From Bos javanicus (taxonomy: Eukaryota > Chordata > Mammalia > Artiodactyla > Bovidae): 64,000 nucleotides of DNA. How positions within the stretch are numbered: the first letter of the stretch is position 1; each line of letters opens with the position of its first letter. Positions 22,331-33,756 of the stretch are shown here, piece after piece. The stretch lies in assembly GCF_032452875.1 (NCBI RefSeq), contig NC_083871.1:3881692-3945691 (forward strand). The letters are read 5' to 3'. The notes beneath the pieces are model-generated. The model was not told the origin of the DNA. It was given only the letters and a program-made list of their open reading frames with translations, and searched no databases. The translations under genes and the position numbers were made by a program.

Positions 22331-22546
22331 ATGTCTTTAATATCATTACTGATAGACTTTATAGACTTCTATTCCTCACTAAGTAATGAAATGAATACAA
22401 TATTAGACAAATATTCAATCTGATTTGTATGAAGGTCATGATTTTTTTTTAACTCTTTGAGAATTATACATAAACAAGGTAAAGTAAGTCTAATTGCTTT
22501 TAAAATAAGGGAAGAGAAAGGGCATTAAACATTTGTATATCTGTTT

Positions 22547-22995
22547 GTATTAGTCACAGTTCTTCAGAGAATCAGAGCAAATATTATATTTAAATATAAA
22601 GAGAGAGAGATAAAATTATTATAGGAAACATCTCATTTGATTATGGAGGCCTGAAAGTTCCAAAATCTGTCATCGAAAAGCTAGGGAACCATAGGCCACA
22701 ATGGGGTAAGATTTAGTCTGTGTACAGAGGCTCAGATCCAGGAGCACTGTTGTTTCAGCTCAAGCAGAGAAACTTGAGAAACTCAAACTCCCTCTAATGC
22801 CTTCTTCTATTCAAAGTCTCAGCAAATTAGATGATGCCCATCACATTGGTGAAGGTGATCTTCCTTATTTAGTCTACCAATTCAAATGTTAATCTCTTCC
22901 AGAGATACTCTTTCAGACACACCCAGAAATAGTTTTTAACCAACTATCTGGGCATTCCTAACCACAGGCACGTTAATATGCAAAATTAACTATCA
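22547..22995 (+). mobile_element. Ancient mammalian interspersed repeat, family not assigned
   Basis: Matches the common placental repeat reading 'ttagtcagggttctccagag' at one end and 'taaaattaaccatca' at the other: here 'gtattagtcacagttcttca', 'tgattatggaggcctgaaag', 'acacacccagaaatag' and 'caaaattaactatc'. I recognise the sequence but not its family name with certainty. Confidence 0.65.
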
Positions 22996-23104
22996 ACTTT
23001 ATATAATTATGTATCTAGAAAAGTTAAGACAAGCAACTAAAATTTTATTAGTGCTATTATAAAGCAGACACAAGATTATACCAAAAATCAATAGTTTTCT
23101 ATGA

Positions 23105-24460
23105 ACAGATCAGATCAGATCAGTCGCTCAGTCATATCCGACTCTTTGCGACCCCATGAATCGCAGCACGCCAGGCCTCCCTGTCCATCACCAACTCCTG
23201 GAGTTCACTCAGACTCACATCCATCGAGTCAGTGATGCCATCCAGCCATCTCATCCTCTGTCATCCCCTTCTCCTCTTGCCCCCAATCCCTCCAAGCATC
23301 AGAGTCTTTTCCAATGAGTCAACACTTTGCATGAGGTGGCCAAAGTACTGGAGTTTCAGCTTTAGCATCATTCCTTCCAAAGAAATCCCAGGGCTGATCT
23401 CCTTCAGAATGGACTGGTTGGACCTCCTTGCAGTCCAAGGGACTCTCAAGAGTCTTCTCCAACACCACAGTTCAAAAGCATCAATTCTTCGGCACTCAGT
23501 CTTCTTCACAGTCCAACTCTCACATCCAAACATGACCACTGGAAAAACCATAGCCTTGACTAGACGAAACTTTGTTGGCAAAGTAATGTCTCTGCTTTTG
23601 AATATGCTATCTAGGTTGGTCATAACTTTCCTTCCAAGGAGTAACCATCTTTTAATTTCATGGCTGCAGTCACCATCTGCAGTGATTTTGGAGCCCAGAA
23701 AAATAAAGTCTGACACTGTTTCCACTGTTTCCCCATCTATTTCCCATGAAGTGATGGGACCAGATGCCATGATCTTTGTTTTCTGAATGTTGAGCTTTAA
23801 GCCAAGTTTTTCACTCTCCATTTCACTTTCATCAATATTCTTTTTAGTTCCTCTTCACTTTCTGCCATAAGGGTGGTGTCATCTGCATATCTGAGGTTAT
23901 TGGTATTTCTCCTGGCAATCTTGAATCCAGTTTATGCTTCTTCCAGCACAGTGTTTCTCATGATGTACTCTGCATATAAGTTAAATAAGCAGGGTGACAA
24001 TATACAGCCTTGAAGTACTCCTTTTCCTATTTGGAACCAGTCTGTTGTTCCATGTCCAGTTCTAACTGTTGCTTCTTGACCTGCATACAAATTTCTCAAG
24101 AGGCAGATCAGGTGGTCTGGTACCCCCATCTCTTTCAGAATTTTCCACAGTTTATTGTGGTCCACACAGTCAAAGGCTTTGGCATAGTCAATAAAGCAGA
24201 AATAGATGTTTTTCTGGAACTCTCCTGCATTTTCCATGATCCAGCGGATGTTGGCAACTTGATCTCTGGTTCCTATGCCTTTTCTAAAACCAGCTTGAAC
24301 ATCAGGAAGTTCACGGTTCACATATTGCTGAAGCCTTGCTTGGAGAATTTTGAGCATTACTTTACTAGCGTGTGAGATGAGTGCAATTGTGTGGTAGTTT
24401 GAGTATTCTTTGGCATTTCTCCCATTCCAATGCTTATTCCCAAGTCTAAGCCCCATCTCT
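23105..24460 (-). mobile_element. BovB LINE, 1.35 kb, 5'-truncated
   Basis: Long reversed BovB running from the 3' tail, with a (GATCA)n run at 23107-23124, through the RT region. It has low divergence: most of the C-terminal two thirds of the RT polyprotein can still be followed. The 5' end near 24440-24460 lies directly upstream of a Bov-A2. No clear duplication was found. Confidence 0.93.
23261..24456 (-). pseudogene. BovB reverse transcriptase polyprotein, C-terminal part
   Basis: Two long open pieces on the minus strand, 24456-23932 (174 codons) and 23821-23261 (186 codons), in different frames. The first holds RT blocks FIDYAKAFDCVDHNKLW (motif A) and QGCILSPCLFNLYAEYI (motif B). The YADD box falls in the shifted gap near 23875-23900. 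The second holds KLGLKLNIQKTKIMASG, LPTKFRLVKAMVFPVVM and WTVKKTECRRIDAFELWCWR. At least one frameshift plus the lost N-terminal endonuclease make it non-functional. + strand frames over it (for example 23232-23786) are antisense shadows. Confidence 0.9.
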
Positions 24461-24484
24461 TTTTACCAGAACTTCCAGTAGGAC

Positions 24485-24745
24485 TCAATGGCACCCCATT
24501 CCAGTACTCTTGCCTGGAAAGAGTCATGGATGGAGGAGCCTGGAAGGCTGCAGTCCATGGGGTCGCTGAGGGTCAGACATGACTGAGTGACTTCACTTTC
24601 ACTTTTCACTTTCATGCACTGGAGAAGGAAATGGCAACCCACTCCAGTGTTCTTTCCTGGAGAGTCCCAGGGATGGGGGAGCCTGGTGGGCTGCCATCTA
24701 TGGGGTTGCACAGAGTCGGACACGACTGAAGTGACTTAGCATCAG
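24485..24745 (+). mobile_element. Bov-A2 SINE, complete
   Basis: Two Bov-A units on the + strand with the linker cttcactttcacttttcact. A perfect 10-bp duplication flanks it: ccagtaggac at 24475-24484 and 24746-24755. Confidence 0.95.
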
Positions 24746-24768
24746 CCAGTAGGACACCTTGTTTTCAC

Positions 24769-25009
24769 TAGTGTGTGTGTTTCTGTGAGTGTGTGCACCT
24801 TTTAGGTTGCTTCGCCAGTGTCCAACTCTTTGTGATCCTATGGACAGTAGTCTACCAGGCTTCTCTGTCCATGGGAGTCTCCAAGACAGAGGGAGTAGGT
24901 TGCCATGCCTTCCTCCGGGGATCTTCCTGACCCAGGGATTGAATCCTCATCTCTTACATCTCTTGCAGTGGGAGGCAAGTTATTTATCACTAGTGCCACC
25001 TGGGAAGCC
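24769..25009 (-). mobile_element. Bov-tA SINE with TG-repeat tail
   Basis: Reversed Bov-tA flanked by a perfect 12-bp duplication, ccttgttttcac (24757-24768 and 25010-25021). Its 3'-tail side (24772-24806) is a TG-rich run inside the duplication, so the simple repeat arose from the SINE tail. Confidence 0.94.
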
Positions 25010-25169
25010 CCTTGTTTTCACACCTTGGCCTAGAAGTTGATTATCTACCCAGCAGGCGAAGGCATATTTCAAGTATAATTAAAACCATTTGATAGTCTTT
25101 CACTATTTTTATATACTTCCTTTAGTCTCTCCATAATAGGTTACTACTTTTAATACTAGTGTCTACTGT

Positions 25170-25394
25170 AATTTTCCTGGTGGCTCAGATGGTAAAGCAT
25201 CTGCCTACAATGTGGGAGACCTGGCTTCGATCCCTGGGTCAGGAATATCCTCTGGAGGAATGGCAGATAAAGGAATGGCAACCCACTCCAGTACTCTTGA
25301 CTGGAAAATCCCATGGAGGGAGGAGCCTGGTAGGCTACTGTTCATGGGGTCGAAAAGAGTCAGACACGACTGGCTGACTTCACTTTCACTTTTC
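25170..25394 (+). mobile_element. Bov-tA SINE, complete
   Basis: tRNA-like head (ttttcctggtggctcagatg), BovB-like body and cttcactttcacttttca tail, + strand. A short insertion (about 12 bp) lies at 25265-25275 in the body. Confidence 0.93.
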
Positions 25395-25659
25395 ATTGTA
25401 ACTTTAAAATACACAACTTCTGCATCGTTTTTAATGTCCAACTCTACAATGTATGTTGTATGGTATTAGGAAAAACCTTTTTGTTACTAATATATCCACT
25501 AATTAAGTAGTAGGACTGAGAAAATATTTTCTGGATGTATTGATAAAATCGCCCTTTTAAAAGTAAATATGTTGATGTTTGACTAAAAACAACAAAATTC
25601 TGAAAAGCAATAAAGCAATTATCCTTAAATAAAAAGTAAATAAATTTTAAAAAATAAAG
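25395..25659. other. AT-rich unique DNA
   Basis: No repeat or coding signal recognised. Confidence 0.5.
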
Positions 25660-26370
25660 TAAACTTGAATATTTTGAATAATTTTACATTTATTGGAAAA
25701 TTGAGAGATTAGTACAGGCAGTTCAATGTGTCCCACATCCAGACTCCTCTATTATTAACATCTTACATTAGTATAGCTGTTATAACTAAGGAATCAAAAT
25801 GAACACAGTATCATCATCTAAAACCCATACTTTATTTAGATTTCCTTAGTTTTTATCTATTCTTTTTTTAATATTCTAAAATTCTATCCAGGACATCTCA
25901 TATTTAATTGTCAAATCTTCTTAGGCTCCTCTTGAGAGTAACTTTTTCTCAGACTTTTCTTAATTTTGATGACTTTGAGGACTACTAGTCAGGCAGTTTG
26001 TAGAATGCACTTCTAATGGAATTTGTCTAGTGCTTTTATCATGGTTAGGCTAAGCCATAGGTTTTTAGGAGGACAATCACAGAGGAAAAGTACCATTTTC
26101 ACCATATCATGAAAAGTTTACATACCATTAGCATCATATTACTATTGATGTTGATCTAGATCACCTGATTGAAGTGATATTTACCAGGTTTCTTCATTGT
26201 GAAATAAGTCTTTTTTCCCCTTTCCATAATGTAATTTTTTAGAAAGAGTCACTATAAACTCTCAATATTTAAGGAGTATACTCCTTACACTCCACATAAA
26301 TTATTTGGTATTTTTTATGAGATATTTGTCTCTTTCAATAAGGTCATAAATTTAAATTTAAGAATTATAC
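25660..26370 (+). mobile_element. Ancient L1-type repeat, family not assigned
   Basis: Carries phrases of a widespread old mammalian repeat: 'attattaacatcttacatta', 'agatttccttagtttttat', 'taggctcctcttgagagta', 'cagaggaaaagtaccatttt' and 'acataaattatttggtatt'. I believe it is an old LINE 3' part but cannot name the subfamily. It is strongly diverged. Confidence 0.5.
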
Positions 26371-26499
26371 ACTGAAAGAAGCACAATAAGTATGTACTTC
26401 TGTCTTAAAAATTAATCATAGAAAAAAAGGAATACTTTTACTAGTTGATAATTGTCAGTCTATAACATATATGACAATTAATTTTTCATATAAATATAT

Positions 26500-26969
26500 T
26501 AGTACAGATTGCTGGATATTCTTTCATTCCTTTAAGTTTGTTAAGATGTGTTGTAGAGTCCAGATTGTGATCTGTCTTGAAGTATAATCCATGTGAGCTT
26601 GAGCAGAATGTATACTCTGTTGTTGTTGGCTAAAGCAGTCAATAGATGACAATTAAATTCAGTTGACTGATGGTTCTGTCAAGCTCAATGGTATCCTTAC
26701 TGGTTTTCTGTCTGCTGCTGAAGTCCATTTCTGATAGAGGAATGTTGAAGTTTCCTATCTATTTCTCCTTATAGTTTTATCAATTTGTCTCACATATTTT
26801 GTATACTTTATTTGTAGGTGTTTATACATTAAGGATTGTTATATCTTCTTGGAGAGCTGACCCTTTTATTATTATGCAATATGTCTATTTATCCCAGATA
26901 ATTTTCCTTGCCTTGAAGTCTGTTCTATCTGAGATTAATATAGCTATCCCAGCTTTCTTTGGATTAGTA
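26500..26969 (-). mobile_element. Old L1 LINE segment, before LTR
   Basis: Reversed L1 ORF2-derived text ('ttctgatagaggaatgttga', 'ttgccttgaagtctgttcta', 'tatcccagctttctttggat'). It is broken at 26969 by an LTR and continues at 28098. Confidence 0.8.
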
Positions 26970-28097
26970 TGAGCACATAAAATTTCTAACACCTGATTCC
27001 AATATGGAGAGAGGGGTTTCCTACACATCCAAACAATAGTTGGACACCAGCAAAGTGTCCTACAATTCAACTCAATTAAGATGCTATCTATCCAGAGATA
27101 GCACCAGATACCAGTGGTCAAAGATTCAGTCCCCAACCTCAGATGCCAGTTACAAGCTCAGGTTATCACCTGAGCTTCTGTTGAACCAGCCCCCTCCTTG
27201 GGATTGATTAATTTGCTAGACTCCTCACAGAACTCAAGAAACATTTACTTACTATATTACTGGGTTATTGTAAATGAATATAGCTCAGGAACATCCAGGT
27301 GGAATAGATGCATAGGGCAAGGTATTCGGAAGACAGCACAGAGCTTTCATGTTCTCTTGGAGTATGTGATCCTCCCCAAATATCTGTGGGTTCACCAACC
27401 TAGAATCTCTCAGAAGAGTCTTTTTTTGTGTTTTTATGGAGGCTTCATTACACAGGTGAGCATGCATGCTTAGTTGCTCAGTTCTGTTTAACATTTTGCA
27501 GCCCCATGGATTGTAGCCTGCCAGGCTCCACTGTCCATGGATTCCCCAGGCAACAGTATTGGAGTGGGTAGCAATTCCCTTCTTCAGGGGAATCTTTCTG
27601 ACACAGGGATCGAACCCAGGTCTCCTGCATTGTAGGTGGATACTTTACTGTCACCAGGGAAGCCCATTACTTAAGCATGATTGATTAAATTATTGCCTGT
27701 AGGTGATTGGTTCAACATCCTCTCCCCAGAAGTCAAAAGGGTGAAACTGGAAGTTCCAACCCTCTGTTCATTGGTTCCCTGGCAGCCAGCAATCATTCTT
27801 TGGCATTTTCTAAAAGTCACTCCATTAACATAAACTCAGTTGTATTAGAAAGGGACTTGTTATAAATAAGGAGATATACTCATTTTGCTTTTATGAGTCT
27901 GAAGTTGTTTCAGGAAGTAAAGATGAGAGACCAAATATCGGGACAAAAGATACTCCCATTGTTCTAATCACTCAGGAAATTCCAGAAGTGTGTCGAGCTA
28001 TGAACCCTGAACCATCAACAAAGATCAAATATATATAAGAACCATACATCATTCATCTGAATGACCAAATATATATATTTTTAAGATAAAAATTTTG
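26970..28097. mobile_element. Ancient ERVL-type solo LTR (MER21-like)
   Basis: About 0.9 kb of LTR-like sequence without internal retroviral genes, broken by a Bov-tA. Recognisable phrases are 'gattaatttgctagactcc', 'tttttatggaggcttcatta', 'catgattgattaaattattg' and 'ggaaattccagaagtg'. It is flanked by tagta at 26965-26969 and 28098-28102, and 5 bp is the ERVL duplication length. The old L1 reads through on both sides. Subfamily and orientation are not certain. A + strand frame of 91 codons (27198-27473) lies inside it and is not a gene. Confidence 0.7.
27462..27664 (-). mobile_element. Bov-tA SINE inserted in the LTR
   Basis: Reversed Bov-tA ('cagccccatggattgtagcc', 'gggatcgaacccaggtctcc', 'caccagggaagccc'). 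The target repeat 'cattac' is visible on both sides. Confidence 0.88.
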
Positions 28098-28217
28098 TAG
28101 TATAATATACCTATCACTCTTCACTTCTTTGCTTTTAATATACAATGTGTCAATATTTAAAGTGTGCTTCTTGTAGACCACATAGAGTTGGATCTTTTTG
28201 AAGGGTCTACTCTGAAA
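28098..28217 (-). mobile_element. Old L1 LINE segment, after LTR
   Basis: Resumes the L1 of 26500-26969 ('cacttctttgcttttaatat', 'agtgtgcttcttgtagacca'). Confidence 0.75.
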
Positions 28218-28598
28218 TTCTGGTCAACATCAAAATCAGATTGATTATACTCTTTGTAGCCAAAGATGGAGAAGCTCTGTACAATCAGCAAAAACAAGAT
28301 CGTGGAGCTGACTAAGGCTCAGATCATGAACTCCTTATTGCCATATTTAGACTTAAATTGAAGAAAGAAAGGAAAACCACTAGACCATTCAGGTATGACC
28401 TAAATCAAATCCGTTATGATTGATTATACAATAGAAGTGACAAAGAGATTCAAGGGATTTGATCTGATAGACTGTCTGAAGAACTATGGACAGAGGTTTG
28501 TGACATTGTACAGGAGGCAGTGATCAAGACCATCCCAGAGAAAAAGAAATGCAAAAAGGAAAAATGGTTGTCTGAAGAGGTCTTAAAAATAACTGAGG

Positions 28599-28815
28599 AA
28601 TAAAGGGCTTCCCTAATAGTTCAGTTGGTAAAGAATCCACCTGCAATACAGGAAACCCAGGTTCAATTCCTGGGTCGGGAAGATACTCTGGAAAAGGAAA
28701 TACATTCCAATATTCTTGCCTGGAAAATCCAATGGACAGAGGAGCATGGTGGGCTACAGTCTACGGGGTTGCAAGAGTCAGACACAACTTAGCGACTAAA
28801 CCATGAGCTGAGAAG
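28599..28815 (+). mobile_element. Bov-tA SINE inserted in BovB
   Basis: + strand Bov-tA from 'aagggcttccctaatagttc' to 'cacaacttagcgactaaacc'. The BovB text continues directly from 'ctgaggaa' to 'aagctaaaggcaaaggag'. The duplication is blurred. Confidence 0.88.
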
Positions 28816-29396
28816 CTAAAGGCAAAGGAGGAAAGGACAAAGATAGCCATTTGAATACAGAGTTCCAAAGAATAGCAAGGAGACATAAGAAAACCTTACT
28901 TAGTGATCAGTGCAAAGAAATAGAGGAAAAAAATAAAATGGGAAAGATTAGGGATCTCTTCAAGAAAATTAGAGATACCAAGGGAACATTTCATGAAAAA
29001 ATGGGCATAATATAGGACATAAATAGTATGGACCTAACAAAACTAGAAGACATTAATAAGAGGGGACAAGAATAAACAGAAGAACTATACAGAAAAGATC
29101 TTCATGACCCAGATAACTATGATGGTATGATCACTCACCTAGAGCCAGACATCCTGGAATGCAAAGTCAAGTAGGCCTTAGGAAGCATCACTATGAACAC
29201 AGCTAGTGGAGGTGATGGAATTCCAGTTGAGCTATTTCGAATCCTAAAAGATGATGTTGTGAAAGTGCTGCATTCAACATGCCAGCAAATTTGGAAAACT
29301 CATCAGTGGCCACAGGACTGGAGAAGGTCACTTTTCATTCCAATCCCAAAGAAGGGCAATGACAAATAATGTTAAAACTACTGTGCAACTGCAGTT

Positions 29397-29960
29397 ATGT
29401 CACATGCTAGCAAAGCAATGCTGAAAATTCTCCAAATGAGGCTTCAACAGTTCATGAACCAAGAAACTCCAGGTGTTCAAGCTGGATTTAGAAAAGGAAG
29501 AGGAACCAGAGATCAAATTGCCAACATCCGCTGGATCATCAAAAAAGCAAGAGAATTCCAGAAAAACATACACTTCTGCTTTATTGATTGCACCAAACCT
29601 TTGACAGTGTAGATCACAACATACTGTGGAAAATTCAAGATATGGGAATATCAGACCACTTTACCTACCTCCTGAGAAATCTGTATGCAAGTCAAGAAGC
29701 AACAGTTAGAACTGGACATGGAACAATACATTGGTTCCAAATCAGGAAAGGAGTACCTCAATGCTATTTATTGCACTCTGTTTATTTAACTTTTATTCAG
29801 AGAACGTTATGAGAAATGCTGAACTGGATGAATCACAAACTGGAATCAAGATTGCCAGGAGAAATATCAATAACCTCTGATATGCAGATGACACCACCCT
29901 TATGGCAGAAAGTGAAAAGGAACTATATTTAGATCCTCTTGATGAAAATGAAAGGATAGT
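29397..29960 (+). pseudogene. BovB RT core, degenerate
   Basis: The RT motifs can be followed but in broken frames: SHASKAMLKILQMRLQQF, AGFRKGRGTRDQIANIRW and FCFIDCTK (motif A region) in one frame, then VDHNILWKI and ATVRTGHGTIHWFQI in the next. A stop falls just before the YADD box near 29880. It once encoded the polymerase of this BovB copy and is now dead. Confidence 0.85.
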
Positions 29961-30021
29961 GAAAAAGCTGGCTTAAAACTTAACATTCAAAATACTAAGA
30001 TCATGATGTCTGGTCCCATCA

Positions 30022-30261
30022 GTTCAGTTCAGTTCAGTCACTCAGTCAGGTCCAACTCTTTGCGACCCCATGAACTGCAGCACGCCAGGACTCCCTGTCC
30101 ATCACCAACTCCTGGAGCTCACTCAAACTCAAGTCCATCGAGTCAGTGATGCCATCCAGCCATCTCATCCTCTGTCATCCCCTTTTCCTCCTGCCCCCAA
30201 TCCCTCCCAGCATCAGAGTCTTTTCCAATGAGTCAACTCTTCGCATGAGGTGGCCAAATCC
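30022..30261 (-). mobile_element. Short BovB 3' fragment inside BovB
   Basis: Reversed, low-divergence BovB 3' end with its own (GAACT)n tail (here gttcagttcagttcag). It lies inside the older + strand BovB, whose text continues from 'tctggtcccatca' to 'cccatcacttcattg'. Short duplication cccatca at 30015-30021 and 30262-30268. Confidence 0.9.
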
Positions 30262-30915
30262 CCCATCACTTCATTGCACATAGATGTAGAAACAACGGAA
30301 ACAGTGACGGACTTCACTGTCTTGGGCTCCAAAATCACTGCAGATGGTGACTGCAGCCATGAAATTAAAAGACACTTGCTCCTTTAAAGAAAAGCTATGG
30401 CCAACCTAGATAGCATTTTAAAAAGCAGATACATTACTTTACCAACAACGGTCCATTTAGTCAAAGCTATGGTTTTTCCAGTAGTTATTTATCAATGTGA
30501 GAGTTTGGCTGTAAAGAAAGCTAAATTCTGAACAATTAATGCTTTTGGACTGTGGTGTTGGAGAAGACCTTGAGAGTCCCTTGGACTGCAAGGAGATCCA
30601 ACCAGTCCATTCTAAAGGAGATCAGTCCTGGGTGTTCTTTGGAAGGAATGATACTAAAGCTGAGACTCTAATACTTTGGCCACCTCATGCGAAGAGTTGA
30701 CTCATTGGAAAAGACTCTGATGCGGGGAGGGATTGGGGGCAGGAGGAGAAGGGGACGACAGAGGATGAGATGACTGGATGGCATCACCGACTCAATGAAC
30801 ATGAGTTTGGGTGAACTCCGGAAGTTGGTGATGGACAGGGAGGCCTGCATGCTGCAATCCATGGGGTCTCAAAGAGTCGGACACGACTGAGCGACTGAAC
30901 TGAACTGAACTGAAC

Positions 30916-31944
30916 CAAATACGTTAGATATTTTCCACATGTACACTAGATATTTGAGGAATAACACATTCTTTATAATTAATGGTCACAGGGGTTGATG
31001 GTTCCATGGAAGGTCATGGGAATGGGAAAACAACTGTTTTGTGATGGCTAGTGCTCTCCTTGGTAAATTTCCAAAAACAGAATATTATCAAAGTTCGGGA
31101 GTTTAAGGAGACAGCTGCAAAAATCATGTTCAAACATGATTTCACATACTGTCAAAGTTGAAAAACAAGTTTTAAAATTTTCAGCAGTATTAAACATTTA
31201 CAATCATCCTTATCTCGCAGAGCACCAGGAACTCACTGCTGGGAGTTCAGATGCACACTCTCCTGTTTTCAAATGATGAAAATTACCATACCTCCTGTAT
31301 GATCTAATAACTCCTATGAAATTCAAAGGAATTTTAAGTGCATCTTGTCCAATATTTGTCATTGCAACATTAACAGCTTGATGAGACTCTGAGTAAGAAG
31401 AGGGTTAGAAATTTTCCATTTTCCTCTTAGAATCAGTAGATTAATTCTGTGCATTTGTTACTGACCTGGGGTTTTTGCAGAGCCTGAATCAACACATACT
31501 GTGGAGATGACTTTCTTACAGAGGTGTTTATTCTCACATAAGTCCATGGCCAGGCACAGCCGTCTTTATCATTCCAATATAGAATATAAGTCTCCTGCCT
31601 GAGAACGTGGAAAGGCAAAACGTTATCAGTAATTAATAGTGTATTCAAGAAGCGTGTGATTCTATTATCTAAGTCTTTTCAGAAAATAAAAGAAAATGGC
31701 CACAGCAGGTATCTGATACACACTCTTTAATATTAAAATGGACAAATAAACTCCTAGCAGAGCTCAGTTTGTTCTTACACCAGCGGTGCTCAAACGCTGG
31801 TGGGTGCATCAGGAAACAGTATCACTTAACACTGATGTTGTTTTGGCTTGAGGCAACCATTAGATAAATGATATTTCTTATTTTTCTGTTTAAAATAGTT
31901 TCTAAATTACTGTCAAGTATTATCAGAGTTTTAAATACGATGCA
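30916..31944. other. Unique DNA, little recognised
   Basis: At about 31781-31840 'ccagcggtgctcaaacgctg' and 'gtgcatcaggaaacag' resemble the start of an MER5-type hAT element, too short to be sure. Otherwise nothing is seen. Confidence 0.45.
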
Positions 31945-32170
31945 TGTGTGAGTGCAAAGTCACTTCAGACATGTACTTCTTTTTGCGACCCTATGGACTG
32001 TAGCCCACCAAACTCCTCGGTCCCTTGGAATTCTACAGGCAAGAAAACTGAGTGGGTTGCCATGCCTTCCTCCAGACGATTTTCTGACCCGGGAATCAAA
32101 TGGCATCTCTTATGTGTCCTGCAGTGGCAGGCGGGTTTTTTTTACCACTAGTGCCACCTGGGAAGCCCTT
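31945..32170 (-). mobile_element. Bov-tA SINE, diverged
   Basis: Reversed Bov-tA with the head at the right (accactagtgccacctgggaa) and a T run inside the head (32138-32144). It is more diverged than other copies. Confidence 0.88.
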
Positions 32171-33039
32171 TAGATACCTAAAGTTGTCTTTAAGAAAAAC
32201 CTTTGGTCTTCCATTAAGATAAATTATTTACTATCCAAGTTTCAAAAATACTATTTTACTGACTCCCCAAAAGCTTTTATTCAATTAGCAATATAGACTT
32301 TGAAATTCAATCTCAAATAATTTTGGTTTAAAAAGAAAATTTATCTATGTTTTATCAAAATTCTGATCAAAACAACATGTAGTGAGAAATAAAAGTGCTT
32401 AAAAATGTTTCTGAAACAAGAAGTAGCTTTCTGGTTAGAACATAGCCTGATGGCAAGTGTAGATCCTCAAACATTTCCTTTCCCATCTGTTATAGAATAA
32501 GTAGAGCAAAATTTAGAAACATTTGTAGCATCTTGAGAAAATAACTTTTTTTTTCTATTGAACATAATCATTAAAAATAGGACTTCTACTTGTATATCTT
32601 TTTATCACACTAAATTTTATTTCATCTTATAAAGTACAGGTCTTGGAAGCATTGGGAAATGTGTCTTTTTACCATAAAAATGTGTTGAGAAGACTGTTCC
32701 AGAAAGTATCTGAGGTTTTGGTTGCAATACAGATTTCTTATTTGATGATGACCTCAATTCTATGCAAATAAAATGGGAACTTTTTCTTTTTGTTGATAAT
32801 TCTTCAAAATAATACATCTCTTTGTTTAATGGTAACAGTAGCTTCTACTTGCAACTGTGAAAATGTAAACTTTTTGTCAAGAGGTCCACAGCATCAAAAT
32901 TAGATGGGGTGAGTACAGGTCATCATAGGTGACTGTAATGGGGAGAGTGAGCTGGACAAAGGCTCAGCATTCCAAGGACCCAAGAAGAAGTCAAGGGGGT
33001 GACAGATGTTCTAAAGACACCTGAGATCATCTTGAGAAT
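32171..33039. other. AT-rich unique DNA, nothing recognised
   Basis: No repeat or coding signal. The 153-codon minus-strand frame that starts at 33384 and enters here is judged to be chance. Confidence 0.5.
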
Positions 33040-33135
33040 CTTTCTGGGGCACAGAAAGGCTAAGTAACTTGTCTCAGGTGAGACAGCAAGTCTGAGTGGC
33101 AGAAGCAGAGCTAGGTCTGGGCATTCAGCACACAC
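33040..33135 (+). mobile_element. MIR SINE fragment
   Basis: 'gcacagaaaggctaagtaac', 'ttgtctcaggtgagacagca' and 'gtggcagaagcagagctagg' follow the 3' half of MIR. Confidence 0.8.
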
Positions 33136-33756
33136 CTGTGTGTACCCCTCTTCTGATATTTTCTCAGTCCATGGGAGTGTCAGAGATTTGAAGCATTTTA
33201 TCCCTGACCCTCTCCCTGGTTCAAACTTGGAGGTACCCTGCAGATTCTGTGTGCACTGGGCTCGTGTATCTACATTACCACACATGTGAACATGCACATA
33301 TATACATGCCCCAGCTTCAGCTCTGCATCCCCTATGCCCCTTCTCTCTGCATGCTGTTGGCATCTGTGTCTCCATACCTGGCACTCAGGACAGCGGTTAT
33401 GAACGTTCTTCTATACTCCTGCCCAGCCCCAACCTGAACCCTCTAAGCAGATCAGGCATCTTGGCCAGTAAAAGATCTAATCTCACCAGGTCATGCCTTC
33501 CCTGTTCCCTATTAAAGAAGGTTTGTTTCTAAAAAACAAAAACCAAAAAGAATCTAATAATCAATTCTCCATAATTATGCTCCATTCAATTTACACACAG
33601 CTTTTGGGTTTTATCCAAAATCAGACTTTTTTAGATTTTTATACAAAATTATCCAGTCACACACAACTGAGTGCTTGAACTGAACTTGGATATTTTGAAT
33701 ATTTTTAACAATTGCACTTGTTAATATGTATTTCTATAAAGCATTTAAAATGTTTT
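33136..33756. other. Unique DNA with a tiny BovB tail piece
   Basis: 33655-33687 (cacacaactgagtgcttgaa followed by ctgaact) is a 5'-truncated BovB or SINE tail on the + strand. The rest is unrecognised. Confidence 0.55.

Larger units (their letters stand above)
28218..30915 (+). mobile_element. BovB LINE, longest copy (2.7 kb with insertions)
   Basis: Starts in the end of the endonuclease region ('ccaaagatggagaagctctg', 'gctcagatcatgaactcct'), passes the linker and the whole RT region, and ends in (GAACT)n at 30893-30915. It is 5'-truncated relative to a 3-kb-plus BovB. Interrupted by a Bov-tA (28599-28815) and a second BovB (30022-30261). Numerous stops and shifts. The last 250 bp look less diverged than the middle. 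Confidence 0.92.

Noticed and set aside
23232..23786. 184-codon + strand frame
   Set aside because: Antisense shadow of the BovB reverse transcriptase region.
32923..33384. 153-codon minus-strand frame, the longest not explained by LINE coding sequence
   Set aside because: It crosses a MIR in antisense, shows low-complexity runs and no domain, signal peptide or family resemblance.
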